A DNA stretch of 64,000 bases, taken from Hemibagrus wyckioides (lineage: Eukaryota; Chordata; Actinopteri; Siluriformes; Bagridae). Shown piece by piece: positions 29,301 through 43,284 of this stretch. How positions within the stretch are numbered: position 1 is the first letter of the stretch; each line of letters opens with the position of its first letter. The stretch covers positions 22,949,736-23,013,735 of the forward strand of contig NC_080731.1 in NCBI RefSeq assembly GCF_019097595.1, in the 5' to 3' direction. Below the pieces are notes generated by a model. It worked only from the letters and a program-made list of their open reading frames with translations, ran no database searches and was not told the origin of the DNA. The position numbers were made by a program, and so were the translations under genes.

Positions 29301-32300
29301 TTATCTCACAGTGACTGGTCATTACAGAGAGTTATCTCACCCTGACTGGTCATTACAGAGAGTTATCTCACCCTGACTGGTCATTACAGAGAGTTATCTC
29401 ACCCTGACTGGTCATTACAGAGTGTTATCTCACCCTGACTGGTCATTACAGAGAGTTATCTCACCATGACTGGTCATTACAGAGTGTTATCTCACCCTGA
29501 CTGGTCATTACAGAGACTTATCTCACCCTGACTGGTCATTACAGAGTGTTATCTCACCCTGACTGGTCATTACAGAGAGTTATCTCACCCTGACTGGTCA
29601 TTACAGAGAGTTATCTCACCATGACTGGTCATTACAGAGTGTTATCTCACCCTGATTGGTCATTACAGAGTGTTATCTCACAATGACTGGTCATTACAGA
29701 GTGTTATCTCACCCAGATTGGTCATTACAGAGTGTTATCTCACCCTGACTGGTCATTACAGAGAGTTATCTCACCCTGACTGGTCATTACAGAGAGTTAT
29801 CTCACCCTGACTGGTCATTACAGAGTGTTATCTCACCCTGACTGGTCATTACAGAGAGTTATCTCACCATGACTGGTCATTACAGAGTGTTATCTCACCC
29901 TGACTGGTCATTACAGAGACTTATCTCACCCTGACTGGTCATTACAGAGTGTTATCTCACAGTGACTGGTTATTACAGAGAGTTATCTCAACGTGACTGG
30001 TCATTACAGAGTGTTATCTCACAGTGACTGGTCATTACAGAGAGTTATCTCACCCTGACTGGTCATTACAGAGAGTTATCTCACCGTGACTGGTCATTAC
30101 AGAGTGTTATCTCACCCTGATTGGTCATTACAGAGTGTTATCTCACCATGACTGGTCATTACAGAGTGTTATCTCACCCAGATTGGTCATTACAGAGTGT
30201 TATCTCACCGTGACTGGTCATTACAGGGAGTTTTCTCACAGTGACTGGTCATTACAGAGAGTTATCTCACCCTGACTGGTCATTACAGAGTGTTGTCTCA
30301 CCGTGACTGGTCATTACAGAGAGTTATCTCACCCTGACTGGTCATTACAGAGAGTTTTCTCACAGTGACTGGTCATTACAGAGAGTTATCTCACCCTGAC
30401 TGGTCATTACAGAGAGTTATCTCACCATGACTGGTCATTACAGAGAGTTATCTCACCCTGACTGGTTATTACAGAGAGTTATCTCAACGTGACTGGTCAT
30501 TACAGAGTGTTATCTCACAGTGACTGGTCATTACAGAGAGTTATCTCACCCTGACTGGTCATTACAGAGAGTTTTCTCACAGTGACTGGTCATTACAGAG
30601 AGTTATCTCTTCGTGACTGGTCATTACAGAGTGTTATCTCACTGTGACTGGTCATTACAGAGAGTTATCTCACCCTGACTGGTCATTTCAGAGAGTTATC
30701 TCACCCTGACTGGTCATTACAGAGTGTTATTTCACTGTGACTGGTCATTACAGAGAGTTATCTCACCGGGACTGGACATTACAGAGAGTTATCTCATAAT
30801 GATTGGTCATTACAGAGTTATCTCACAGTGACTGGTCATTAGAGAGTGTTATCTCACCCTGACTGGTCATTACAGAGTGTTATCTCACAATGACTGGTCA
30901 TTACAGAGAGTTATCTCACAGTGACTGGTCATTACAGAGAGTTATCTCACCGTGACTGGTCATTACAGAGTGTTATCTCAATGTGACTGGTCATTACAGA
31001 GTGTTATCTCACAGTGACTGGTCATTACAGAGAGTTATCTCACAGTGACTGGTCATTACAGAGAGATATCTCACAGTGACTGGTCATTACAGAGAGTTAT
31101 CTCACAGTGACTGGTCATTACAGAGAGATATCTCACAGTGACTGGTCATTACAGAGAGGTATCTCACCGTGACTGGTCATTACAGAGAGTTATCTCACTC
31201 TGACTGGTCATTACAGAGAGTTTTCTCACCCTGACTGGTCATTACAGAGAGTTATCTCAACGTGACTGGTCATTACAGAGAGTTATCTCACCCTGACTGG
31301 TCATTACAGAGAGTTATCTCACCATGACTGGTCATTACAGAGTGTTATCTCACCCAGATTGGTCATTACAGAGTGTTATCTCACAGTGACTGGTCATTAC
31401 AGGGAGTTTTCTCACAGTGACTGGTCATTACAGAGAGTTATCTCACCCTGACTGGTTATTACAGAGAGTTATCTCAACGTGACTGGTCATTACAGAGTGT
31501 TATCTCACAGTGACTGGTCATTACAGAGAGTTATCTCACCCTGACTGGTCATTACAGAGAGTTTTCTCACAGTGACTGGTCATTACAGAGAGTTATCTCA
31601 CCCTGACTGGTCATTACAGAGTGTTATCTCACAGTGACTGGTCATTACAGAGAGTTATCTCACCATGACTGGTCATTACAGAGAGTTATCTCACCCTGAC
31701 TGGTTATTACAGAGAGTTATCTCAACGTGACTGGTCATTACAGAGTGTTATCTCACAGTGACTGGTTATTACAGAGAGTTATCTCACCCTGACTGGTCAT
31801 TACAGAGAGTTATCTCACCCTGACTGGTCATTACAGAGTGTTATCTCACAGTGACTGGTCATTATAGAGAGTTATCTCACAGTGACTGGTCATTACAGAG
31901 AGTTATCTCACCCTGACAGGTCATTACAGAGAGTTATCTCACCCTGACTGGTCATTACAGAGTGTTATCTCACCCTGACTGGTCATTACAGAGAGTTATC
32001 TCACCCTGACTGGTCATTACAGAGTGTTATCTCACCCTGACTGGTCATTACAGAGAGTTATCTCACCCTGACTGGTCATTACAGAGAGTTATCTCAACGT
32101 GACTGGTCATTACAGAAAGTTATCTCACCCTGATTGGTCATTACAGAGAGTTATCTCACCATGACTGGTCATTACAGAGTGTTATCTCACCCAGATTGGT
32201 CATTACAGAGTGTTATCTCACCGTGACTGGTCATTACAGGGAGTTTTCTCACAGTGACTGGTCATTACAGAGAGTTATCTCACCCTGGCTGGTCATTACA

Positions 32301-34300
32301 GAGAGTTATCTCACCCTGACTGGTCATTACAGAAAGTTATCTCACCCTGACTGGTCATTATAGAGAGTTATCTCACAGTGACTGGTCATTACAGAGAGTT
32401 ATCTCACCCTGACTGGTCATTACAGAGAGTTATCTCACCCTGACTGGTCATTACAGAGAGTTATCTCACCCTGACTGGTCATTACAGAGTGTTATCTCAC
32501 CCTGAATGGTCATTACAGAGAGTTATCTCACCCTGACTGGTCATTACAGAGAGTTATCTCAACGTGACTGGTCATTACAGAGGGTTATCTCACCCTGACT
32601 GGTCATTACAGAGAGTTATCTCAACGTGACTGGTCATTACAGAGGGTTATCTCACCCTAACTGGTCATTACAGAGAGTTATCTCAACGTGACTGGTCATT
32701 ACAGAGTGTTATCTCACCCTGATTGGTCATTACAGAGTGTTATCTCACAGTGACTGGTCATTACAGGGAGTTTTCTCACAGTGACTGGTTATTACAGAGA
32801 GTTATCTCACCCTGACTGGTCATTACAGAGAGTTATCTCACAGTGACTGGTCATTACAGAGAGTTATCTCACCCTGACTGGTCATTACATAGAGTTTTCT
32901 CACAGTGACTGGTCATTACAGAGAGTTATCTCACCCTGACTGGTCATTACAGAGTGTTATCTCACAGTGACTGGTCATTACAGAGAGTTATCTCACCATG
33001 ACTGGTCATTACAGAGAGTTATCTCACCCTGACTGGTCATTACAGAGTGTTATCTCACAGTGACTGGTCATTACAGAGAGTTATCTCACCATGACTGGTC
33101 ATTACAGAGAGTTATCTCACCCTGACTGGTTATTACATAGAGTTATCTCAACGTAACTGGTCATTACAGAGTGTTATCTCACAGTGACTGGTCATTATAG
33201 AGAGTTATCTCACAGTGACTGGTCATTACAGAGAGTTATCTCACCCTGACTGGTCATTACAGAGAGTTATCTCACCCTGACTGGTCATTACAGAGAGTTA
33301 TCTCACCCTGACTGGTCATTACAGAGAGTTATCTCACCCTGACTGGTCATTACAGAGTGTTATCTCACCCTGACTGGTTATTACAGAGAGTTATCTCACC
33401 ATGACTGGTCATTACAGAGTGTTATCTCACCCTGACTGGTCATTACAGAGACTTATCTCACCCTGACTGGTCATTACAGAGTGTTATCTCACCCTGACTG
33501 GTCATTACAGAGAGTTATCTCACCCTGACTGGTCATTACAGAGAGTTATCTCACCATGACTGGTCATTACAGAGTGTTATCTCACCCTGATTGGTCATTA
33601 CAGAGTGTTATCTCACAATGACTGGTCATTACAGAGTGTTATCTCACCCAGATTGGTCATTACAGAGTGTTATCTCACCGTGACTGGTCATTACAGGGAG
33701 TTTTCTCACAGTGACTGGTCATTACAGAGAGTTATCTCACCCTGACTGGTCATTACAGAGTGTTATCTCACAGTGACTGGTCATTACAGAGAGTTATCGC
33801 ACCATGACTGGTCATTACAGAGAGTTATCTCACCCTGACTGGTTATTACAGAGAGTTATCTCAACGTGACTGGTCATTACAGAGTGTTATCTCACCCTGA
33901 CTGGTCATTACAGAGTGTTATCTCACCATGACTGGTCATTACAGAGTGTTATCTCACCCAGATTGGTCATTACAGAGTGTTATCTCACAGTGACTGGTTA
34001 TTACAGAGAGTTATCTCAACGTGACTGGTCATTACAGAGTGTTATCTCACAGTGACTGGTCATTACAGAGAGTTATCTCACCCTGACTGGTCATTACAGA
34101 GAGTTTTCTCACAGTGACTGGTCATTACAGAGAGTTATCTCTTCGTGACTGGTCATTACAGAGTGTTATCTCACTGTGACTGGTCATTACAGAGAGTTAT
34201 CTCACCCTGACTGGTCATTACAGAGAGTTATCTCACCCTGACTGGTCATTACAGAGTGTTATTTCACTGTGACTGGTCATTACAGAGAGTTATCTCACCG
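26400..34300. repeat. Nested duplications in the satellite at 5,702-bp and 3,532-bp offsets
   Basis: Markers recur at 5,702 bp: CAGAAAG 26411/32113, CATTACATAG 27181/32883, TTACATAG 27431/33133, GAGAC 27746/33448, GTTATCGC 28091/33793. Others recur at 3,532 bp: GAGAC 29916/33448, CTCTTCGTG 30607/34139, TTATTTCACTG 30727/34259. GAGAC also recurs at 1,767 bp (27746/29513). In monomers these are 184, 114 and 57 units, each of the two larger ones short by the 2 bp of the 29-bp monomer near 30818. The 57/114 relation matches the 57-monomer block at 15.6-19.0 kb. Confidence 0.85.
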
Positions 34301-37300
34301 GGACTGGTCATTACAGAGAGTTATCTCACAATGACTGGTCATTACAAAGAGTTATCTCATAATGATTGGTCATTACAGAGTTATCTCACAGTGACTGGTC
34401 ATTAGAGAGTGTTATCTCACCCTGACTGGTCATTACAGAGTGTTATCTCACAATGACTGGTCATTACAGAGAGTTATCTCACAGTGACTGGTCATTACAG
34501 AGAGTTATCTCACCGTGACTGGTCATTACAGAGTGTTATCTCACCGTGACTGGTCATTACAGAGTGTTATCTCACAGTGACTGGTCATTACAGAGTGTTA
34601 TCTCACCGTGACTGGTCATTACAGAGTGTTATCTCACAGTGACTGGTCATTACAGAGAGTTATCTCACAGTGACTGGTCATTACAGAGAGATATCTCACA
34701 GTGACTGGTCATTACAGAGAGGTATCTCACCGTGACTGGTCATTACAGAGAGTTATCTCACTCTGACTGGTCATTACAGAGAGTTATCTCACAGTGACTG
34801 GTCATTACAGAGAGTTATCTCACAGTGACTGGTCATTAGAGAGTGTTATCTCACCCTGACTGGTCATTACAGAGTGTTATCTCACAATGACTGGTCATTA
34901 CAGAGAGTTATCTCACAGTGACTGGTCATTACAGAGAGTTATCTCACCGTGACTGGTCATTACAGAGTGTTATCTCACCGTGACTGGTCATTACAGAGTG
35001 TTATCTCACAGTGACTGGTCATTACAGAGTGTTATCTCACCGTGACTGGTCATTACAGAGTGTTATCTCACAGTGACTGGTCATTACAGAGAGTTATCTC
35101 ACAGTGACTGGTCATTACAGAGAGATATCTCACAGTGACTGGTCATTACAGAGAGGTATCTCACCGTGACTGGTCATTACAGAGAGTTATCTCACTCTGA
35201 CTGGTCATTACAGAGAGTTATCTCACAGTGACTGGTCATTACAGAGAGTTATCTCACAGTGACTGGTCATTACAGAGAGTTATCTCACAGTGACTGGTCA
35301 TTACAGAGAGTTCTCTCACCCTGACTGGTCATTACAGAGTGTTATCTCACCCTGACTGGTCATTACAGAGAGTTATCTCAACGTGACTGGTCATTACAGA
35401 GTGTTATCTCACCCTGATTGGTCATTAAAGAGAGTTATCTCACCATGACTGGTCATTACAGAGTGTTATCTCACCGTGACTGGTCATTACAGAGTGTTAT
35501 CTCACTGTGACTGGTCATTACAGAGTGTTATCTGACAGTGACTCGTCATTACAGAGAGTTATCTCACCCTGACTGGTCATTAAAGAGAGTTCTCTCACCC
35601 TGACTGGTCATTACAGAGAGTTTTCTCACAGTGACTGGTCAATACAGAGAGTTCTCTCACCCTGACTGGTCAATACAGAGAGTTTTCTCAAAGTGACTGG
35701 TCATTACAGAGAGTTATCTCACCCTGACTGGTCATTACAGAGTGTTATCTCACAGTGACTGGTCATTACAGAGAGTTATCTCACCCTGACTGGTCATTAC
35801 AGAGTGTTATCTCACAGTGACTGGTCATTATAGAGAGTTATCTCACAGTGACTGGTCATTACAGAGAGTTATCTCACAGTGACTGGTCATTACAGAGAGT
35901 TATCTCACACTGACTGGTCATTACAGAGAGTTATATCACCCTGACTGGTCATTACAGAGTGTTATCTCACAGTGACTGGTCATTACAGAGAGTTCTCTCA
36001 CCCTGTTATCTCACAGTGACTCGACATTACAGAGAGTTCTCGCACCCTGACTGGTCATTACAGGGAGTTTTCTCACAGTGACTGGTCATTCCAGAGAGTT
36101 ATCTCACCCTGACTGGTCATTACAGAGAGTTATCTCACAGTGACTGGTCATTACAGAGAGTTATCTCACCCTGACTGGTCATTACAGAGAGTTATCTCAC
36201 AGTGACTGGTCATTACAGAGAGTTATCTCACCATGACTGGTCATTACAGAGAGTTATCTCACCCTGACTGGTCATTACAGAGTGTTATCTCACAGTGACT
36301 GGTCATTACAGAGAGTTATCTCACCATGACTGGTCATTACAGAGAGTTATCTCACCCTGACTGGTTATTACAGAGAGTTATCTCAACGTGACTGGTCATT
36401 ACAGAGTGTTATCTCACAGTGACTGGTCATTACAGAGAGTTATCTCACCCTGACTGGTCATTACAGAGAGTTTTCTCACAGTGACTGGACATTACAGAGA
36501 GCTATCTCACCCTGACTGGTCATTACAGAGTGTGCTCACAGTGACTGGTCATTACAGAGAGTTATCTCACCCTGACTGGTCATTACAGAGAGTTATCTCA
36601 CCCTGACTGGTCATTACAGAGAGTTATCTCACCCTAACTGGTCATTATAGAGAGTTTTCTCACAGTGACTGGTCATTACAGAGAGTTATCTCACCCTGAC
36701 TGGTCATTACAGAGAGTTATCTCACAGTGACTGGTCATTACAGAGAGTTATCTCACCCTGACTGGTCATTACAGAGAGTTTTCTCACAGTGACTGGTCAT
36801 TACAGAGAGTTATCTCACCCTCACTGGTCATTACAGAGTGTTATCTCACAGTGACTGGTCATTACAGAGAGTTATCTCACCATGACTGGTCATTACAGAG
36901 AGTTATCTCACCCTGACTGGTCATTACAGAGTGTTATCTCACAGTGACTGGTCATTACAGAGAGTTATCTCACCATGACTGGTCATTACAGAGAGTTATC
37001 TCACCCTGACTGGTTATTACAGAGAGTTATCTCAACGTGACTGGTCATTACAGAGTGTTATCTCACAGTGACTGGTCATTACAGAGAGTTATCTCACAGT
37101 GACTGGTCATTAAAGAGAGTTATCTCACCCTGACTGGTCATTACAGAGAGTTATCTCACCCTGACTGGTCATTACAGAGAATTATCTCACCCTGACTGGT
37201 CATTACAGAGTGTTATCTCACCCAGACTGGTCATTACAGAGAGTTATCTCACCCTGACTGGTCATTACAGAGTGTTATCTCACCCTGACTGGTCATTACA

Positions 37301-40300
37301 GAGAGTTATCTCACCCTGACTGGTCATTACAGAGAGTTATCTCAACGTGACTGGTCAATACAGAGTGTTATCTCACCCTGATTGGTCATTACAGAGAGTT
37401 ATCTCACCATGACTGGTCATTACAGAGTGTTATCTCACCCAGATTGGTCATTACAGAGTGTTATCTCACCGTGACTGGTCATTACAGGGAGTTTTCTCAA
37501 AGTGACTGGTCATTACAGAGAGTTATCGCACCCTGACTGGTCATTACAGAGAGTTATCTCACAGTGACTGGTCATTACAGAGAGTTATCTCACCCTGACT
37601 GGTCATTACAGAGAGTTTTCTCACAGTGACTGGTCATTACAGAGAGTTATCTCACCCTGACTGGTCATTACAGAGTGTTGTCTCACAGTGACTGGTCATT
37701 ACAGAGAGTTATCTCACCATGACTGGTCATTACAGAGAGTTATCTCACCCTGACTGGTCATTACAGAGTGTTATCTCACAGTGACTGGTCATTACAGAGA
37801 GTTATCTCACCATGACTGGTCATTACAGAGAGTTATCTCACCCTGACTGGTTATTACAGAGAGTTATCTCACTGTGACTGGTCATTACAGAGTGTTATCT
37901 CACAGTGACTGGTCATTACAGAGAGTTATCTCACCCTGACTGGTCATTACAGAGAGTTTTCTCACAGTGACTGGTCATTACAGAGAGTTATCTCACCCTG
38001 ACTGGTCATTACAGAGTGTTATCTCACAGTGACTGGTCATTACAGAGAGTTATCTCACCATGACTGGTCATTACAGAGAGTTATCTCACCCTGACTGGTT
38101 ATTACAGAGAGTTATCTCAACGTGACTGGTTATTACAGAGAGTTATCTCACCCTGACTGGTCATTACAGAGAGTTATCTCACCCTGACTGGTCATTACAG
38201 AGAGTTATCTCACCCTGACTGGTCATTACAGAGTGTTATCTCACCGTGACTGGTCATTATAGAGAGTTATCTCACAGTGACTGGTCATTACAGAGAGTTA
38301 TCTCACCATGACTGGTCATTACAGAGAGTTATCTCACCCTGACTGGTTATTACAGAGAGTTATCTCAACGTGACTGGTCATTACAGAGAGTTATCTCACC
38401 CTGGCTGGTCATTACAGAGAGTTATCTCACCCTGACTGGTCATTACAGAGAGTTATCTCACCCTGACTGGTCATTACAGAGAGTTATCTCACCCTGACTG
38501 GTCATTACAGAGTGTTATCTCACCCTGACTGGTCATTACAGAGAGTTATCTCACAGTGACTGGTCATTACAGAGAGTTATCTCACCCTGACTGGTCATTA
38601 CAGAGTGTTATCTCACAGTGACTGGTCATTACAGAGAGTTATCTCACCATGACTGGTCATTACAGAGAGTTATCTCACCCTGACTGGTTATTACAGAGAG
38701 TTATCCCAACGTGACTGGTCATTACAGAGAGTTATCTCACAGTGACTGGTCATTACAGAGAGTTATCTCACCCTGGCTGGTCATTACAGAGAGTTATCTC
38801 ACCCTGACTGGTCATTACAGAGAGTTATCTCACCCTGACTGGTCATTATAGAGAGTTATCTCACAGTGACTGGTCATTACAGAGAGTTATCTCACCCTGA
38901 CTGGTCATTACAGAGAGTTATCTCACCCTGACTGGTCATTACAGAGTGTTATCTCACCCTGACTGGTCATTACAGAGAGTTATCTCACCCTGACTGGTCA
39001 TTACAGAGAGTTATCTCAACATGACTGGTCATTACAGAGAGTTATCTCACCCTGACTGGTCATTACAGAGAGTTATCTCAACGTGACTGGTCATTACAGA
39101 GTGTTATCTCACCCTGATTGGTCATTACAGAGAGTTATCTCACCATGACTGGTCATTACAGAGTGTTATCTCACCCAGATTGGTCATTACAGAGTGTTAT
39201 CTCACCGTGACTGGTCATTACAGGGAGTATTCTCACAGTGACTGGTCATTACAGAGAGTTATCTCACCCTGACTGGTCATTACAGAGAGTTATCTCACAG
39301 TGACTGGTCATTACAGAGAGTTATCTCACCCTGACTGGTCATTACAGAGAGTTTTCTCACAGTGATTGGTCATTACAGGGAGTTATCTCACCCTGACTGG
39401 TCATTACAGAGTGTTATCTCACAGTGACTGGTCATTACAGAGAGTTATCTCACCATGACTGGTCATTACAGAGAGTTATCTCACCCTGACTGGTCATTAC
39501 AGAGTGTTATCTCACAGTGACTGGTCATTACAGAGAGTTATCTCACCATGACTGGTCATTACAGAGAGTTATCTCACCCTGACTCGTTATTACAGAGAGT
39601 TATCTCAACGTGACTGGTCATTACAGAGTGTTATCTCACAGTGACTGGTCATTACAGAGAGTTATCTCACCCTGACTGGTCATTACCGAGAGTTTTCTCA
39701 CAGTGACTGGTCATTACAGAGAGTTATCTCACCCTGACTGGTCATTACAGAGTGTTATCTCACAGTGACTGGTCTTTACAGAGAGTTATCTCACCATGAC
39801 TGGTCATTACAGAGAGTTATCTCACCCTGACTGGTTATTACAGAGAGTTATCTCACCCTGACTGGTCATTACAGAGTGTTATCTCACCGTGACTGGTCAT
39901 TACAGAGAGTTATCTCACCCTGACTGGTCATTACAGAGAGTTATCTCACCGGGACTGGTCATTACAGAGAGTTATCTCACCCTGACTGGTCATTACAGAG
40001 AGTTATCTCACAGTGACTGGTCATTACAGAGAGTTATCTCACCCTGACTGGTCATTACAGAGTGTTATCTCACCGTGACTGGTCATTACAGAGAGTTATC
40101 TCACCCTGACTGGTCATTACAGAGAGTTATCTCACCGGGACTGGTCATTACAGAGAGTTATCTCACCCTGACTGGTCATTACAGAGAGTTATCTCACAGT
40201 GACTGGTCATTACAGAGAGTTATCTCACCCTGACTGGTCATTACAGAGAGTTTTCTCACAGTGACTGGTCATTACAGAGAGTTATCTCACCCTGACTGGT

Positions 40301-41789
40301 CATTACAGAGTGTTATCTCACAGTGACTGGTCATTACAGAGAGTTATCTCACCCTGACTGGTCATTACAGAGAGTTATCTCACCCTGACTGGTCATTACA
40401 GAGTGTTATCTCACAGTGACTGGTCATTACAGAGAGTTATCTCACCATGACTGGTCATTACAGAGAGTTATCTCACCCTGACTGGTTATTACAGAGAGTT
40501 ATCTCAACGTGACTGGTCATTACAGAGTGTTATCTCACAGTGACTGGTCATTACAGAGAGTTATCTCACCCTGACTGGTCATTACAGAGTTTTCTCACAG
40601 TGACTGGTCATTACAGAGAGTTATCTCACCCTGACTGGTCATTACAGAGTGTTATCTCACAGTGACTGGTCATTACAGAGAGTTATCTCAACGTGACTGG
40701 TCATTACAGAGAGTTATCTCACCCTGACTGGTTATTACAGAGAGTTATCTCAACGTGACTGGTCATTACAGAGTGTTATCTCACAGTGACTGGTTATTAC
40801 AGAGAGTTATCTCACCCTGACTGGTCATTACAGAGAGTTATCTCACCCTGACTGGTCATTACAGAGTGTTATCTCACAGTGACTGGTCATTATAGAGAGT
40901 TATCTCACAGTGACTGGTCATTACAGAGAGTTATCTCACCCTGACTGGTCATTACAGAGAGTTATCTCACCCTGACTGGTCATTACAGAGAGTTATCTCA
41001 CCCTGACTGGTCATTACAGAGTGTTATCTCACCCTGACTGGTCATTACAGAGAGTTATCTCACCCTGACTGGTCATTACAGAGTGTTATCTCACCCTGAC
41101 TGGTCATTACAGAGAGTTATCTCACCCTGACTGGTCATTACAGAGAGTTATCTCAACGTGACTGGTCATTACAGAGTGTTATCTCACCCTGATTGGTCAT
41201 TACAGAGAGTTATCTCACCATGACTGGTCATTACAGAGTGTTATCTCACCCAGATTGTTCATTACAGAGTGTTATCTCACCGTGACTGGTCATTACAGGG
41301 AGTTTTCTCACAGTGACTGGTCATTACAGAGAGTTATCTCACCCTGACTGGTCATTACAGAGAGTTATCTCACAGTGACTGGTCATTACAGAGAGTTATC
41401 TCACCCTGACTGGTCATTACAGAGAGTTTTCTCACAGTGACTGGTCATTACAGAGAGTTATCTCACCCTGACTGGTCATTACAGAGTGTTATCTCACAGT
41501 GACTGGTCATTACAGAGAGTTATCTCACCGTGACTGGTCATTACAGAGTGTTATCTCACAGTGACTGGTCATTACAGAGAGTTATCTCACCCTGACTGGT
41601 CATTACAGAGTGTTATCTCACCGTGACTGGTCATTACAGAGAGTTATCTCACCCTGACTGGTCATTACAGAGAGTTATCTCACCGGGACTGGTCATTACA
41701 GAGAGTTATCTCACCCTGACTGGTCATTACAGAGAGTTATCTCACCCTGACTGGTCATTACAGAGAGTTATCTCACTCTGACTGGTCAT

Positions 41790-42343
41790 CATAGAGCGGA
41801 TTGGGAATAAAGAGCACCATCCTCCAAACCCGTCTCCTGTAATAAAGTCATACAAGCGCTAATTTATTATCACTATTTTCAGTACACTTTCATTGTGCTA
41901 GTTGATTTTTGTATTTAAGTAAAATAAAGAGAATTAAACTAAAACCAGTTTTTTCTTCTTAACATACCTACTGTTCCTGTCACCTAAACAAAGAATAATG
42001 GAAAAAAACTTTAATTTGCCAAACCATCATAACCGAACCAACAACCCTGGGTAAAAACTGGTATTGGACCGTGGCCTAACTGTATTGTTGCATCCCTAAT
42101 AAACATAAATATGAAACAAAACGAATAATAAATTAAAAATATAATTGCAAGCACCGATGATCGGGTCCAAGCAACGGCGCCATCGCCGCCCAGGTGCACA
42201 GTGGGCACATGCATTACAGGGGAAAGACCAAAAGGACAAGAGTGACACTTTGGGTGTAATGAAACAGATCATAGCAATGTCCAGAGATCCAGAGATGTCA
42301 AAAGGGACATTGACTCTCCCTCTAAACTATGTTACTATACCAG

Positions 42344-42348
<5 letters not shown>
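41790..42348. other. Unique/AT-rich flank of the satellite, no gene seen
   Basis: AT-rich DNA follows the satellite. Near 42145-42215 there is a GC-richer patch that looks like part of a fish interspersed repeat. Short open frames here on both strands have no recognisable domains and I do not call them genes. Confidence 0.5.
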
Positions 42349-42411
<63 letters not shown>

Positions 42412-42431
42412 AGAGAGAGAGAGAGAGAGAG
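42349..42431. repeat. (AT)n then (GA)n microsatellite
   Basis: An (AT)n tract of about 59 bp (42349-42407, one C interruption) passes directly into a (GA)n tract of about 22 bp (42409-42431). The small ORFs crossing it are low-complexity artefacts. Confidence 0.97.
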
Positions 42432-42623
42432 TCACCCAGGAAAATGTCTATACATTTCAGGAAAAAAAAGATTTCTATAAATATTTTATTACTAAATTTA
42501 TTGCTATATGTTATAGATTGATATATATGATGATATTCTGATAATATTATTGATATTATACTAATATAATTTACATCATACTGTTTTTCTTCTCCTGAAG
42601 TGTATATACATTTTTTGGCTGAC
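42431..42623. mobile_element. Small fold-back (MITE-like) element
   Basis: The sequence starting GTCACCCAGG at 42431 and running to about 42471 reappears inverted at 42582-42623, ending in TGAC. Both arms share the core ATGT(C/A)TATACA(T/C)TTCAGGA, at roughly three quarters identity by eye. The 110 bp between the arms is AT-rich and noncoding. The structure fits a short non-autonomous DNA element with terminal inverted repeats. I cannot define target-site duplications because the left end abuts a microsatellite. Confidence 0.5.
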
Positions 42624-43284
42624 TCTGTGTATATAAATTATGTACATGAAGCCATATTTAAAAAATAAAAATAAAGGGGAAAGAGCCCCTAGTGGACAGA
42701 GTCTAGTACTGCAGGAGTCAGGCCAAAACCATGTCCAGTCAGTGGACTGATGAATGTAAAAATTTGTTGTGAGCCGTTTGAGCATCACAAAATCATGAAA
42801 CTAAGCAGAATCACTCACAACCAGTTGTTCTTTCTATGTAAAATGTTTTGAGACATTAGGACTTTCCACTGTTATGATATAAGAACATTAATCTTCTTCT
42901 ATTATGTCCTTATTTAAATCCTCACCATAGCAACATCATTCACAATATCACAAATTCCTTCACAGTTTGACATCAGTCATGTCCTGACATTATTCTCACT
43001 GATTTTCAACCAAATCAGGTGAAAGGAAGGGAGAAAATATTAGAGATTTCAAAAAGTGACACACTTCCTGCTGCCAGTTGGTGGCGCTATGACTGAGACT
43101 CACAGTAGTCATGTCCGTGTGATCAACTTTCTTCTCTTAACATAATCCTAAGGTTTCATGTAGATCACTTAATGTACACAGAAGTTATTAGCCACTTCCT
43201 GTTTCCTTTTATTCACCATAAGTTTAAGGGCTTCTCACGGCTGAACCGTTTGAGATCAAAAATCCCTCATCAACTTACATTATC
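42624..43284. other. Intergenic, with the left flank of an interspersed repeat
   Basis: No gene is visible. From about 43050 the text (CACTTCCTG, then GGTGGCGCTATGAC) resembles a common fish interspersed repeat that surrounds the 45-bp minisatellite; this is recognition by eye, not by search. Confidence 0.4.

Larger units (their letters stand above)
1..41789. repeat. 31-bp satellite array, about 1,350 monomers
   Basis: The whole first 41.8 kb is a head-to-tail array of a 31-bp unit that begins GGTCATTACAGAG and ends with TTATCTCACCCTGACT after a short AG step. Two places vary most: AGAGAG versus AGAGTG in the middle, and the triplet before TGACTGG (CCT, AGT, CGT, CAT, ACGT, TGT, TAGT). Nearly all monomers are exactly 31 bp; rare 29-bp, 30-bp and 18-bp-deleted monomers occur. 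No transposon, gene or unique sequence interrupts it. It begins before the window and stops at about 41789, where the last copy decays into unique sequence. The consensus has a stop codon every 93 bp in the + direction, so an open stretch near 24832-25080 is only a run of stop-removing variants. The function is unknown; I do not recognise the satellite family. Confidence 0.98.

Noticed and set aside
1..41789. Resemblance to a CRISPR array (short regular repeats)
   Set aside because: There are no unique spacers; the 31-bp units abut directly, and the window is vertebrate.
42011..42788. Short ORFs around the AT/GA microsatellite
   Set aside because: Low-complexity or under 90 residues with no recognisable motif; two lie in the arms of the fold-back element.
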